Positions 16,748 through 24,989 of a stretch of DNA of 64,000 bases are shown in pieces (position 1 is the first letter of the stretch; each line of letters opens with the position of its first letter). The notes under the pieces are model-generated. The model did not search any database. It was not told the origin of the DNA and was given only the letters and a program-made list of their open reading frames with translations. A program made the translations under genes and the position numbers. Location: contig NZ_JTDK01000011.1 in assembly GCF_000802305.1 (NCBI RefSeq), positions 1 through 64,000 on the forward strand. The letters run 5' to 3'. Origin of the DNA: Microbacterium mangrovi. Lineage in GTDB: Bacteria > Actinomycetota > Actinomycetes > Actinomycetales > Microbacteriaceae.

Positions 16748-17604
16748 GCGAGCAGCAGACGACGCTGACCGACGGCCGCACGCTGGCCTGGTACGAGTTC
16801 GGCGACCCCGCCGGGCGTCCCGTGCTGTTCCTGCCGGGCTCGTCGTCGTCCGGGCTGGCGGGCCGGCCGCTCGACGACGCGGTGCGGGACGCCGGCATCC
16901 GCCTGATCGCGCTGGATCGCCCCGGGCTGGGCCGCTCCGATCTCGCACCGGCGCGGCGGCTCGCCGACTGGCCGGCCGATGTCGCCCAGCTGCTCGACGG
17001 ACTGCAGCTGGACCGCGTGGCGCTGCTCGGCCACTCGGCCGGAGGCGCGTTCGCGCTCGCCGTGGCGCACGGCGTGCCGCAGCGCGTGTCGGCGACGGTC
17101 GTCTGTGCGGGGTCGGGTCCGTACAGCGAGGGGTGGTTCCGGGATGCCGCCGACATGTCGCGCACTTCCCGCTTCTACTACGGCCTGGCACTGCGCGCCC
17201 CGCGGATGTTCGGGACGATCATGCAGTCGGGGACGCCGCGCAGCGCGGCGGGCATCGACCGCACGCTCGCGCTCGTCTCGCGCGGCGATTCGCCCGACGC
17301 GGAATTCGCCCGGACGAATCCGGAGCGGATGCGCGCGGCCCTCGAGGCCACCGCGGACGGATTCCGGCGCGGACCGGCGGGGACGACGGCAGAGGCGCGC
17401 ATGATCTGCTCGCCGTGGGGATTCGCCGTCGAAGACGTCCAGGCACCGGTCGACTGGTGGCACGGCGAGGAGGATGCCAACGTCAAGCCCGCCGCCGGCC
17501 GCGCGATGGTGGCGCGCCTTCCGGATGCCACGCCGCACTTCGTCCCCGGCGGCCACAGCCTCCTGTTCGCGCAGACTGCTGAGGTCCTGGCGTCCCTGGG
17601 CTAG
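16744..17604 (+). CDS. Alpha/beta hydrolase
   Basis: Cytoplasmic hydrolase, 286 residues. Oxyanion region LFLPGSSSSG, nucleophile Ser98 in GHSAGG, Asp near 245 (GEEDANV) and His near 270 (PGGHSLL) complete the triad. A broad family (esterase, lactonase, peptidase), so substrate is unassigned. Translationally coupled to the GbsR-type regulator upstream. Confidence 0.87.
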   Translation: MSEQQTTLTDGRTLAWYEFGDPAGRPVLFLPGSSSSGLAGRPLDDAVRDAGIRLIALDRPGLGRSDLAPARRLADWPADVAQLLDGLQLDRVALLGHSAGGAFALAVAHGVPQRVSATVVCAGSGPYSEGWFRDAADMSRTSRFYYGLALRAPRMFGTIMQSGTPRSAAGIDRTLALVSRGDSPDAEFARTNPERMRAALEATADGFRRGPAGTTAEARMICSPWGFAVEDVQAPVDWWHGEEDANVKPAAGRAMVARLPDATPHFVPGGHSLLFAQTAEVLASLG

Positions 17605-17609
17605 AGACC

Positions 17610-17705
17610 CGGGTACGGATGGATGGCGGCGATCTGTGCGGATGCCGGTCGATGCCGGCGGCATCCGGCCGCCAGGCGGCCATCCGTACGCGCCATCCGT
17701 CCCCG
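17610..17705. repeat. Inverted repeat, family B copy 2 (convergent gene ends)
   Basis: Shares with 10868-10959 the blocks GGTACGGATG, GGCGGCGATC, CGGATGCCGGTC, GCATCCGGCCGCCAGGCG and CCATCCGTAC in the same order. Imperfectly self-complementary end to end. It lies between the converging hydrolase and the unknown gene ending at 17707. Confidence 0.7.
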
Positions 17706-17706
17706 G

Positions 17707-18411
17707 TCAGGCCGGGAGGGTCGGGGCCAGGGCGAGCATCTGGGCGGCGAGCACGTTGCCGAGCGCGCCGGATGCCGGATCGGCCAGGTAGCCGCCGAGG
17801 GCCGTGAGCGCCCGGCGGGTGCGCGGCGCCGAGCCGGCCGACACGGCGGTCCTTGCATCCTCCACGAGACAGCGCACGACGGACTCAGCGTCGGGCGGAA
17901 GCTGCGAGATCGCCTGCGCCGCGGCATCCAGCACCGCATGGGCCTGCGCCCGCCAGCCCGCGGATGCCGGCGCACTCCGATTCTCCGGAGTGCCCGCATC
18001 CGGCTCCGCGGCTCGGCGCAACGCGGCGTGGAGGGGAGGCGGCTCCGGGGCGTCCTGAGCGGGGGTCGCGGGGTCTGCCGGGGCGAGCGAGCGGGATGCC
18101 GGCTCGGGCCTCGCGGGCGGGGAGGGCCGGGTCGTTCCACGGGCGCGCATCCGGTCGAACTCCTCGGCCTTGATCTTGCCGTGGGCGGTCATCTCGACCT
18201 CGCGGTCGCCCGGCGAGCGACCCGCGATCAGCGCGAAGCCCTGCGCCTGGAGGTCGTCGACTTCATCGGAGACCGACCCGTCGAAGTCGATCTCGTGATC
18301 CAACAGCGCCGCGACCGCCGACTCCGGAACGGGGGTGCGGGTCTTGTCGCCGGTGGCATCGCGCAGCGCCACCAGCACCGAGAGCTGGCGCGACTGCGTG
18401 ATCGTCAGCAT
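17707..18411 (-). CDS. Unknown protein, winged-helix-like N-terminus and alanine/proline linker
   Basis: 234 residues; I do not recognise the family. Residues 1-95 look like a small winged-helix domain (SRQLSVLVALRDATGDKTRTP, then a basic EMTAHGKIKAEEFDRMRARG). Next comes a 60-residue Pro/Ala-rich linker (about 95-150) and a helical C-terminal part (AHAVLDAAAQAISQLPPDAESVVRCL; ALGNVLAAQMLALAP). TAGTCT sits just before the ATG, so it could be leaderless. Codon use matches its neighbours. A DNA-binding or adaptor role is possible but unproven. Confidence 0.65.
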   Translation of the reverse strand: MLTITQSRQLSVLVALRDATGDKTRTPVPESAVAALLDHEIDFDGSVSDEVDDLQAQGFALIAGRSPGDREVEMTAHGKIKAEEFDRMRARGTTRPSPPARPEPASRSLAPADPATPAQDAPEPPPLHAALRRAAEPDAGTPENRSAPASAGWRAQAHAVLDAAAQAISQLPPDAESVVRCLVEDARTAVSAGSAPRTRRALTALGGYLADPASGALGNVLAAQMLALAPTLPA

Positions 18412-18442
18412 CCCTGCAGACTAGCTTCGCCGGCGCGACGAA

Positions 18443-18478
18443 GCCCGGCTCCCGCGCGGTGCGGCGGCAACCGGGCTC
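18443..18478 (-). terminator. Possible terminator after the DUF4822 gene
   Basis: AGCCCGG and CCGGGCT (7 bp) with a G+C-rich loop, located just beyond the stop of the leftward secreted-protein gene. Weak candidate. Confidence 0.35.
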
Positions 18479-18485
18479 CGTGTCG

Positions 18486-19088
18486 TCAGTGCTGGTTGCC
18501 GTTGTTGAAGTGGTACCCGCCGTTGCCCTGACCTCCCGGGGTTCCGTGCGCGCCGGGGCCGTTGCCGCCGGTGCCCGGCTCGACGTGGTTCGTCGGCGTG
18601 TGCACGATGTCGTAGAACACCCCGGTGTCGGCCGCGTTCGGGAACACGCGGTACGTGAACGTGTGCTTGTCGAGCTCGACGATCGGCACCACGCGGGTGA
18701 ACAGGACGGTGCCGGCGGCATCCTTCGCGGCGATCCACCGCGACGAGCCGTCGGGTGCGACCGTCCAGTCGCCGTGCATCTTCGGGGTGTCGTTCAGGTT
18801 GTACATCGTGAACGTGCCATCGGCGCTGAAGTACGCCCAGCCGACGAAGCTCGCCACGGCCGGGTCGTCGAGGGCGACGCGATCGCCGTTCTGGTCGACG
18901 GCGGAGGTCGTCTTCCACGGGGTGGATGCGAGCACGTCCGACGGGGTCTGCGCCTTCACCGAGGCGGATGCCGAGGCGGATGCCGGTGCGGCGAAGGCCG
19001 CGGTGGCGGGCAGCACGCCGACGGCGGCGAGGGCGAGGGACGACGCGGCGATGACCGCACGGCGGGAGACGGAGCTGGTGAAGTTCAT
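18486..19088 (-). CDS. Secreted DUF4822 protein
   Basis: Exported protein of unknown function, 200 residues. A Tat-like or Sec signal peptide (SRRAVIAASSLALAAVGVLP, cut near AFA-AP at about 33), a short Ala/Ser-rich stretch, then one DUF4822 domain (LASTPWKTTSAVDQNGDRVA; FVGWAYFSADGTFTMYNLND; MHGDWTVAPDGSSRW). The tail after about residue 170 is Gly/Asn/His-rich (GNGGYHFNNGNQH). The ATG at 19088 is the last Met before the signal sequence. Confidence 0.78.
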   Translation of the reverse strand: MNFTSSVSRRAVIAASSLALAAVGVLPATAAFAAPASASASASVKAQTPSDVLASTPWKTTSAVDQNGDRVALDDPAVASFVGWAYFSADGTFTMYNLNDTPKMHGDWTVAPDGSSRWIAAKDAAGTVLFTRVVPIVELDKHTFTYRVFPNAADTGVFYDIVHTPTNHVEPGTGGNGPGAHGTPGGQGNGGYHFNNGNQH

Positions 19089-19146
19089 GTCTTCCACGCT
19101 AGGAACCCGTGTCCCGCCGGACCTCAACCGATCGATTGAACCTGCC

Positions 19147-19773
19147 TCAGAGCCGGATGAGTCCGCGCTTGACCGCGACCGCGATCGCAGCCTGCCGATT
19201 GTCGGCGCCGAGCTTCAGGAACGCGTGATGCAGGTGGGTCTTCACCGTCGCCTCGCTGACCAGGAGGCGCGCCGCCAGGTCGCGGTTCGACAGGCCGGAT
19301 GCCGCGAGGGTGAGCACCTCGAGCTCCCGCGCGGTGAGCGTGTCGTCCGGGTTGTCGCGGCGGTCCAGGAGCCGCTCGCCGATGCGTCCGCCCAGCGCCG
19401 AGTCGCCGGCTGCGGCGGAGCGGATCGCGGCGAACAGCTCGGCGGGACGGCTGTCCTTCACCAGGTATCCGACCGCCCCGGCATCCAGCGCGCGCACGAT
19501 GTCGGCATCCGAGTCGTACGCCGTGAAGATCAGCACCCGGGCAGCCGGATGCGCGCGCAGGATGCCCCGCGTCGCGTCGAATCCGCCCGGTGCGTCCGCT
19601 CCGAGGTCGAGGTCGACCAGGGCGATGTCGGGCCGGACGGCCGCGGCCCGGGATGCCGCCTCGGCTGCGGTCCCCGCTTCGGCGACGACCACGAGGTCGG
19701 GCTGGGTGCCGAGGAGCGCGACCACCCCGTGCCGCAGCACCGGGTGGTCGTCCACCAGCAGGATGCGGATCAT
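19147..19773 (-). CDS. LuxR/NarL-type response regulator
   Basis: Cytoplasmic two-component response regulator, 208 residues. Receiver domain with acidic pair (VDDHP, 8-9), phospho-acceptor Asp54 (ALVDLDLG) and Lys near 105 (YLVKDSRP). C-terminal LuxR HTH from about 145 (LTARELEVLTLAASGLSNRD; LLVSEATVKTHLHHAFLKLG). Its start overlaps the kinase stop by 4 bases, so they are partners. Confidence 0.93.
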   Translation of the reverse strand: MIRILLVDDHPVLRHGVVALLGTQPDLVVVAEAGTAAEAASRAAAVRPDIALVDLDLGADAPGGFDATRGILRAHPAARVLIFTAYDSDADIVRALDAGAVGYLVKDSRPAELFAAIRSAAAGDSALGGRIGERLLDRRDNPDDTLTARELEVLTLAASGLSNRDLAARLLVSEATVKTHLHHAFLKLGADNRQAAIAVAVKRGLIRL

Positions 19774-20951
19774 CCGGGCGCCTCCCCGGGGGATGCCGGC
19801 ACCCGGGCTGCCACGACGGTGCCTCCGTCGGGCCGCGACTCGATCGTCAGGTCGCCGCCCAGGCTCTGCACGCGCCAGGTCATCGCACGGATGCCGAAGC
19901 CGTCGGGTGCGGCATCCTCCGTGCCGTCGCCGGGCCCGGGGATGCCGCGTCCGTCGTCGGCGATGTCGACGCCCACGGCATCCGGAAAGTACGTCAGCGT
20001 GACGCGGACGTTCTCGGCTGCGGCGTGCTTGCGCGCGTTGATCAGCGCCTCCTGGGTGACGCGTTGCAGCGCCTGCGCCACCGCCGGATCCACCGGGCGT
20101 GCCACGCCGTCGGTCGTGAAACCGGCCCCCGAGGCGGCCGCCTGCGAGGCGAGCACCGCTGCCAGCGATTCGGCCGCAGGGCCCGCGTCGACCATTCCGT
20201 GCAGCAGCCGACGGGTCTCGACCAGTGCATCACGCAGTCCCTCGCGGGCCTCGGCGACAGTCGCGGACGACCCGCCCGGACGCTGGTCGTCGGCTTCGAG
20301 CAGCAGCAGCGCGCTCGCAGTCCGCTGCACGACGGTGTCGTGCAGCTCGCCGGCGACCCGGTTGCGTTCGGCGAGGGCGCCGGCGTCCCGTTCGGACCGC
20401 GCGAGCTGCTCGCGGGTCGTGAGCAGCTCCGCGATGAGGCCGTGCTGCGACGAGATCGCCCGGTCCAGCGCCGCGTAGGCGGCCGACAGGACGAGACCGC
20501 CGAAGAACGGGCCGAGCACGAGGCCGGGGTCGGTTCCCGAGGACACGAGCAGCAGCCCCACGCTGACGGCGACCACCACGATGCTGGAGACCACGTAGGC
20601 GATCGGGCCGCGCAGCACCCGGTGCACGGCGAAGAACAGTGCGAACGCGCACCACGCGAACGAGGGCGCGATGATCGTCAGCGGCACCCAGAACGCCGTG
20701 GCGACGAGCACCCCGACGCCCTGCCGGGTCACCACGCGGTCGGAGCGCGGGCGCTCGGCATCGAGGCCCAGGACGGCGATCGCGTAGCTCACCCCGGACC
20801 CGATCGCGAGCACGAGCACGGCGACGCCCTCGCCGTCGAGCGGATGCCGGGTGAAGTAGCGCCCGGCGGAGACCAGCAGCAGGATGCCGAACCCGATGTC
20901 CACCGCGAGGTCCATCGCCGGGAGGCGATTGCGAGCGGGTTGGGCGGTCAT
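19770..20951 (-). CDS. Sensor histidine kinase (HisKA_3 type)
   Basis: Membrane sensor kinase, 393 residues. Starts at the ATG at 20951, which overlaps the MarR gene stop (ATGA). Residues about 15-165 hold several membrane helices with no sizeable external domain, so the stimulus is probably sensed in the membrane. Dimerisation/phospho-acceptor His204 is in GELHDTVVQR. The ATPase part has N-box EALINARKHAAAENV and G-box DDGRGIPGPG and GFGIRAM. Cognate regulator is the next gene. Confidence 0.92.
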   Translation of the reverse strand: MTAQPARNRLPAMDLAVDIGFGILLLVSAGRYFTRHPLDGEGVAVLVLAIGSGVSYAIAVLGLDAERPRSDRVVTRQGVGVLVATAFWVPLTIIAPSFAWCAFALFFAVHRVLRGPIAYVVSSIVVVAVSVGLLLVSSGTDPGLVLGPFFGGLVLSAAYAALDRAISSQHGLIAELLTTREQLARSERDAGALAERNRVAGELHDTVVQRTASALLLLEADDQRPGGSSATVAEAREGLRDALVETRRLLHGMVDAGPAAESLAAVLASQAAASGAGFTTDGVARPVDPAVAQALQRVTQEALINARKHAAAENVRVTLTYFPDAVGVDIADDGRGIPGPGDGTEDAAPDGFGIRAMTWRVQSLGGDLTIESRPDGGTVVAARVPASPGEAPG

Positions 20952-21445
20952 GGGGCATCCGTCCTGGCAGGCCCGAACCGGTGGTGTGGGTCGAGGGCGG
21001 CGACGACGGGCTCGAGGGCGGTCGCGACGGCGTCGAGCTGCTCGCGCGAGAGGCGGTCGATGACGAGTTCGCGCACGCGTTCGATGTGCGCGGGGGTCGC
21101 CCGCACCACGGCCCGGCGTCCGTCGGCGGTGAGCGCCACCGACACCGCGCGCCCGTCCGCTGCGCCGGTGCGTCGCTCGACCAGGCCGCGATCCGCGAGC
21201 CGGGAGACCACCTTCGACAGCCGGGCGCGCGTCGAGTTGGTCGTCTCGGCGAGCTGCGTCATCCGCATCGGTCCGCTCAGCCGGAGGGCGGTGAGGGTCA
21301 TGTACTCGAAGTGGGTCAGCCCCGCGTCGGCCTGAAGCTGGGCGTCCAGGGCTGCCGGCAGCAGCTCGGCGGTGTCGACGATGGCGAGCCAGGCCCGCGA
21401 TTCGAGGGGGTCCATCCGGGGTACCTGGAACGACATGCGACACAT
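20948..21445 (-). CDS. MarR-family transcriptional regulator
   Basis: 165 residues (or 162 from the Met at residue 4). Winged helix MTQLAETTNSTRARLSKVVSRL (about 61-82) and wing ADGRAVSVALTADGRR, the canonical MarR set. First gene of an operon with a histidine kinase and response regulator. No ribosome site precedes the start. Shares a spacer with the divergent NAD(P)-binding gene; two repeated sites there (21461, 21490) are its probable operators. Confidence 0.9.
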   Translation of the reverse strand: MCRMSFQVPRMDPLESRAWLAIVDTAELLPAALDAQLQADAGLTHFEYMTLTALRLSGPMRMTQLAETTNSTRARLSKVVSRLADRGLVERRTGAADGRAVSVALTADGRRAVVRATPAHIERVRELVIDRLSREQLDAVATALEPVVAALDPHHRFGPARTDAP

Positions 21446-21460
21446 TCTCGCAGGAGGGGA

Positions 21461-21506
21461 ATAGTTTCCGCGACAACTTGTTGGATCAGATAGTTGCCTC
21501 TACAAC
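21461..21506. promoter_or_regulatory. Pair of MarR-type operator sites
   Basis: ATAGTTTCCGCGACAAC (21461-21477) and ATAGTTGCCTCTACAAC (21490-21506) are direct repeats 29 bases apart. Each contains a GTT(G/T)-N6-CAAC inverted pair, the classic MarR site layout. They occupy most of the space between the MarR gene and the reductase-like gene. Confidence 0.6.
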
Positions 21507-21530
21507 AACATTCGAGGAGAGTGAGACGAC

Positions 21531-22151
21531 ATGAGCAAGGTCACCGTCATCGGAGCCGGAAACATGGGCGCGGCGATCGCCGCAATCGCCGCGCGCGGCG
21601 GCGCCGAGGTGCAGATCGTCGGCCGCAGCGAGCACGCCGAGCAGGTCGCGGCGCAGGTCGGCGGCGTCTTCGCCACCGAGAACAGCCCGATCACGGGCGA
21701 CATCGTCGTTCTCGCCGTGCCGTATCCGGCACTCGCCGAGATCGCGCGCACGCACGCCGCGCAGCTCGCCGGCAAGGTGGTCGTCGACATCAGCAACCCG
21801 GTCGACTTCGCGACCTTCGACGGACTGGTCGTGCCCGCGGACAGCTCCGCCTCGGCCGAGCTCGCCGCGCTGCTGCCGGCATCGCGCTTGGTCAAGGCCT
21901 TCAACACGAACTTCGCCGCGACGCTCGCCAGCGGTGAGCTCGGGGACGTCCCCACGCGCGTCGTGATCGCCGGAGACGACGACGACGCCAAGGCGCAGCT
22001 GCGCGCGGTCGTCGAGGCGGGCGGGCTGTCGGTCGCCGACGCCGGCGCGCTCAAGCGCGCGCGCGAACTCGAGGCGATGGGCTTCCTGCAGATGGTGCTC
22101 GCGGTGCGCGAGCAGGTCGCCTGGACCGGCGGCTTCGCCGTCGTCGCCTGA
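21531..22151 (+). CDS. NADPH-dependent F420 reductase-like protein
   Basis: Rossmann-fold oxidoreductase of the F420:NADP / NADP-oxidoreductase coenzyme-F420-dependent family, 206 residues. The dinucleotide-binding motif VIGAGNMGAAIAAIA begins at residue 6, GRSEHAEQVAAQ follows the second strand, and AFNTNFAATL near 127-136 matches the conserved AFNT motif. Strong CGAGGAGAG site before the ATG. Expression probably responds to the divergent MarR. Whether it uses F420 or a quinone is uncertain. Confidence 0.85.
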   Translation: MSKVTVIGAGNMGAAIAAIAARGGAEVQIVGRSEHAEQVAAQVGGVFATENSPITGDIVVLAVPYPALAEIARTHAAQLAGKVVVDISNPVDFATFDGLVVPADSSASAELAALLPASRLVKAFNTNFAATLASGELGDVPTRVVIAGDDDDAKAQLRAVVEAGGLSVADAGALKRARELEAMGFLQMVLAVREQVAWTGGFAVVA

Positions 22152-22162
22152 CCCCGCTTCGT

Positions 22163-22213
22163 GTTCGGGTGCCAACTTCTGCGGGGTGGAGCCCGAGAAG
22201 TTGGCACCTGAAC
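22163..22213. terminator. Long inverted repeat between convergent genes
   Basis: GTTCGGGTGCCAACTTCT (22163-22180) pairs with 22196-22213 with one mismatch; the loop is 15 bases. Follows the reductase gene stop and faces the copper ATPase stop, so it could terminate both. Confidence 0.75.
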
Positions 22214-22247
22214 GAGGGGCGGGCCGACGCCGGCCGGCGCAGTACAC

Positions 22248-24332
22248 CTAGCGGCCGAGCACCTGCCGGATGCTCGCCTCCGGACGAAGGTCGAGACGGC
22301 GCAGCAGCTGCGCGTTCAGGGCGACGACCACCGTCGACAGCGACATCAGGATCGCTCCGACCGACATCGGCATGACGAACCCGATGGGTGCCAGGATGCC
22401 GGCGGCCAGCGGAACGGAGATCAGGTTGTAGCCGGCGGCCCACCACAGGTTCTGCTTCATCTTGCGATACGCGGCGCGCGACAGCTGGATGACCGACAGC
22501 ACCGAGCGCGGGTCGGAGCCGGCCAGGATGACCCCCGCCGACGCGATCGCGACATCCGTTCCGGCGCCGATGGCGATCCCCACGTCGGCCTGGGCGAGGG
22601 CGGGGGCGTCGTTGACGCCGTCGCCGACCATCGCGACCTTGCGGCCCTCCTGCTGCAGCGCGGCCACGCGGGCCGACTTGTCCTCCGGCCGGACGCCCGC
22701 GATGACCCGGTCGATGCCGAGCTCGGCGCCGACCGCGTTCGCGACCGCCGGGGCATCCCCGGTGATCATCACGACTTCGATGCCGAGCCGGTGCAAGGCG
22801 TCCACGGCGTCCCGCGACTCCGGCCGGATCTCATCGGCGAGCTTCAGCCCGCCCGCGATGCGGCCGTCGATCGCGACGTGGAGGATGATCGCGCCCTCGG
22901 CGCGCCAGGAGTCGGCATCCGGAATCTCGGATGCTGCCAGCTCCTCGAGCAGGCGCGGCCCGCCCACGCGGACCTCGTGCCCGCGGACCGTCGCGGTCAC
23001 GCCCACGGCGGGCGAGGACGAGAATCCGGATGCGGCGGGCACGGCGAGCCCGCGAGCCTCGGCGGCGCGCACGATGGCGGCGGCGAGCGGGTGCTCGCTG
23101 GCGCCCTCCGCGGCGGCGGCGAGGACCAGCACCTCGTCGGCGGTGCGGCCGCCGACCGGTTCGATCGCGATGACGGTGGGCTCACCCTTGGTGAGCGTGC
23201 CTGTCTTGTCGAAGACGACGACGTCGACGGTGCGCATGCTCTCCAGCGCCAGGCGGTCCTTGACCAGGACCCCGCCGCGCGCGGCGCGCTCGGTCGCGAT
23301 CGAGACGACCAGCGGGATCGCCAGGCCCAGCGCATGCGGGCACGCGATCACCAGAACGGTGATCGTGCGCACGACGGCGTCGTCCGGCATCCCGAACGCG
23401 GTCCACACGACGGCGGTGATCACGGCGGCACCGAGCGCGAACCAGAACAGCAGCCCGGCGGCGCGGTCGGCGATGCGCTGGGCGCGCGACGTGGAGTTCT
23501 GCGCGTCGGCGACCAGCCGCTGGATGCCGGCGAGCGAGGTGTCGTCGCCGGCGGCGGTGACTTCGATCCGCAGGCCGGAATCCGTGGCGACCGTGCCGGC
23601 CGTCACGGTGTCGCCGACCCCGCGCGAGACCGGCCGGGATTCGCCCGTGACCATCGACTCGTCGAGGTCCGCTCGCCCGTCGACGATCCGGCCGTCGGCG
23701 GGCACGCTGCCGCCGGGCCGCACCACGACGACGTCGCCGACGCGGAGGTCGGCCGGAGAGACGGACACGATCCGGTCGCCCTCGACCCGCTCCGCCTCGT
23801 CCGGCAGCAGCGCGGCCAGCGAGTCCAGCGCGGACGTGGTCTGCGCGAGCGAGCGCATCTCGATCCAGTGGCCGAGCAGCATGATCACGATCAGCAGGGC
23901 CAGCTCCCACCAGAACTCGAGTTCGTGGTGCAGGATGCCGAGCGTCGCACCCCAGGACGCGACGAACGCGACGGTGATGGCCAGTCCGATCAGCAGCATC
24001 ATGCCGGGTCGCCGCGCCCGCAGTTCACCGACTGCGCCGCTCAGGAACGGCCGGCCGCCCCAGACGTACATGACGGTTCCGAGGACGGGGGCGATCCACG
24101 TCGCCCACGACGGCACCGGGTAGCCGAGGAGCATCGCGAACATCGGCGACAGCACGACCACCGGGATCGCGATGACGAGGTTGATCCAGAACAGGCGCCG
24201 GAACTGCGCGACGTGATCGCCGTGCCCTCCGTGCCCTCCGTGTTCGGCGTGCATCGTGTGGTCGGCGTGGTCCGTTCCGGTGTGCTCGTCGACGCCGGCG
24301 GACCCGTGGTGGTGTGCGTGCGGATCGGTCAT
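22248..24332 (-). CDS. copB: Copper-translocating P1B-type ATPase (CopB type)
   Basis: Membrane pump expelling copper ions, 694 residues. His-rich cytoplasmic N-terminus (about 1-40, DHADHTMHAEHGGHGGHGDH). Eight membrane helices with the metal-site CPH at 331-333, which marks the CopB subgroup rather than CPC pumps. Actuator TGES at 229-232, phosphorylated Asp375 in DKTGTLT, hinge GDGVNDAPALAQADVG. No separate heavy-metal-associated domain. A CsoR-like operator lies right upstream, implying copper induction. Confidence 0.93.
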   Translation of the reverse strand: MTDPHAHHHGSAGVDEHTGTDHADHTMHAEHGGHGGHGDHVAQFRRLFWINLVIAIPVVVLSPMFAMLLGYPVPSWATWIAPVLGTVMYVWGGRPFLSGAVGELRARRPGMMLLIGLAITVAFVASWGATLGILHHELEFWWELALLIVIMLLGHWIEMRSLAQTTSALDSLAALLPDEAERVEGDRIVSVSPADLRVGDVVVVRPGGSVPADGRIVDGRADLDESMVTGESRPVSRGVGDTVTAGTVATDSGLRIEVTAAGDDTSLAGIQRLVADAQNSTSRAQRIADRAAGLLFWFALGAAVITAVVWTAFGMPDDAVVRTITVLVIACPHALGLAIPLVVSIATERAARGGVLVKDRLALESMRTVDVVVFDKTGTLTKGEPTVIAIEPVGGRTADEVLVLAAAAEGASEHPLAAAIVRAAEARGLAVPAASGFSSSPAVGVTATVRGHEVRVGGPRLLEELAASEIPDADSWRAEGAIILHVAIDGRIAGGLKLADEIRPESRDAVDALHRLGIEVVMITGDAPAVANAVGAELGIDRVIAGVRPEDKSARVAALQQEGRKVAMVGDGVNDAPALAQADVGIAIGAGTDVAIASAGVILAGSDPRSVLSVIQLSRAAYRKMKQNLWWAAGYNLISVPLAAGILAPIGFVMPMSVGAILMSLSTVVVALNAQLLRRLDLRPEASIRQVLGR

Positions 24333-24347
24333 GATGTGCCCAACCGT

Positions 24348-24364
24348 ATACCCCCCTGGGGTAT
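24348..24364. promoter_or_regulatory. CsoR-type copper operator
   Basis: ATACCCCCCTGGGGTAT matches the G/C-tract palindrome bound by CsoR repressors of actinomycetes (TATACCCCN-like/GGGGTAT). It ends 16 bases from the ATPase start and contains a TATACG -10-like element on the minus strand. No csoR gene is in the window. Confidence 0.75.
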
Positions 24365-24368
24365 TCCC

Positions 24369-24878
24369 CTACGGAACGATCGAGGCGAGATCCGGTGGCA
24401 GGGGCATCCCGGGTCCGGATGCCGGAACGAGCAGATCGAACACCGCCATCTCCCGGGTGGATGCCAGCGCCACCGCGAATCGGGCATCCGGATCCGGGCC
24501 GTGAACCAGGCGCGGGGGCTCCCCCTCCCGCTCCACCATCAGGTTCACCGCGTGGCAGCCGCGAGTCACCGACTCGAGGACGACCTCCTGGTCGCCGGTG
24601 AACTGCAGCACGTCGCCGTGCGTGAGCCTGTGCAGCGCGCCGTCGACCGAGAGGGCGGCATCCCCGCCGACAAGGAGGAACGTCCGGTCGATCCCCGGGA
24701 GCGGTGAGAACCCGCCCGGTCGTTCGAGCAGTGCGACGCTGAGCCGCCACGGCGCCACGTCGAGGCCGAGGGTCGCCGACTCGGCGTACCCGATGAGCTC
24801 CCGGGTGGTGCCGGCGCCGTTCGCCCACGGCACCGGTGGAATATCGTCGATCTGCTTCAGGATGCTCCAGCCGCTCAT
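24369..24878 (-). CDS. HutD/Ves family cupin protein
   Basis: 169 residues, cytoplasmic. The family opening LKQIDDIPPVPWANGAGTTRELI is unmistakable, then the bicupin pattern (LSVALLERPGGFSPLPGIDR; LTHGDVLQFTGDQEV). HutD proteins accompany histidine use in some bacteria and may bind N-formylglutamate, but no hut genes are here. The gene ends 4 bases from the CsoR-like site, upstream of the copper pump. Confidence 0.85.
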   Translation of the reverse strand: MSGWSILKQIDDIPPVPWANGAGTTRELIGYAESATLGLDVAPWRLSVALLERPGGFSPLPGIDRTFLLVGGDAALSVDGALHRLTHGDVLQFTGDQEVVLESVTRGCHAVNLMVEREGEPPRLVHGPDPDARFAVALASTREMAVFDLLVPASGPGMPLPPDLASIVP

Positions 24879-24989
24879 GCCTCGAGCGTAGGCCGCGGCC
24901 GCGCCGCGGGCCCGACTCGCGGCGACAGAGGATTGTCACAGGGTGGATCTTCTGGTGAGATCGGCTCAGACACACTGGGGAGGACCGGC

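Noticed and set aside
22791..24707. Rightward 638-codon open frame opposite the copper ATPase
   Set aside because: Composition typical of antisense frames in high-G+C genes; the other strand has all P-type ATPase motifs.
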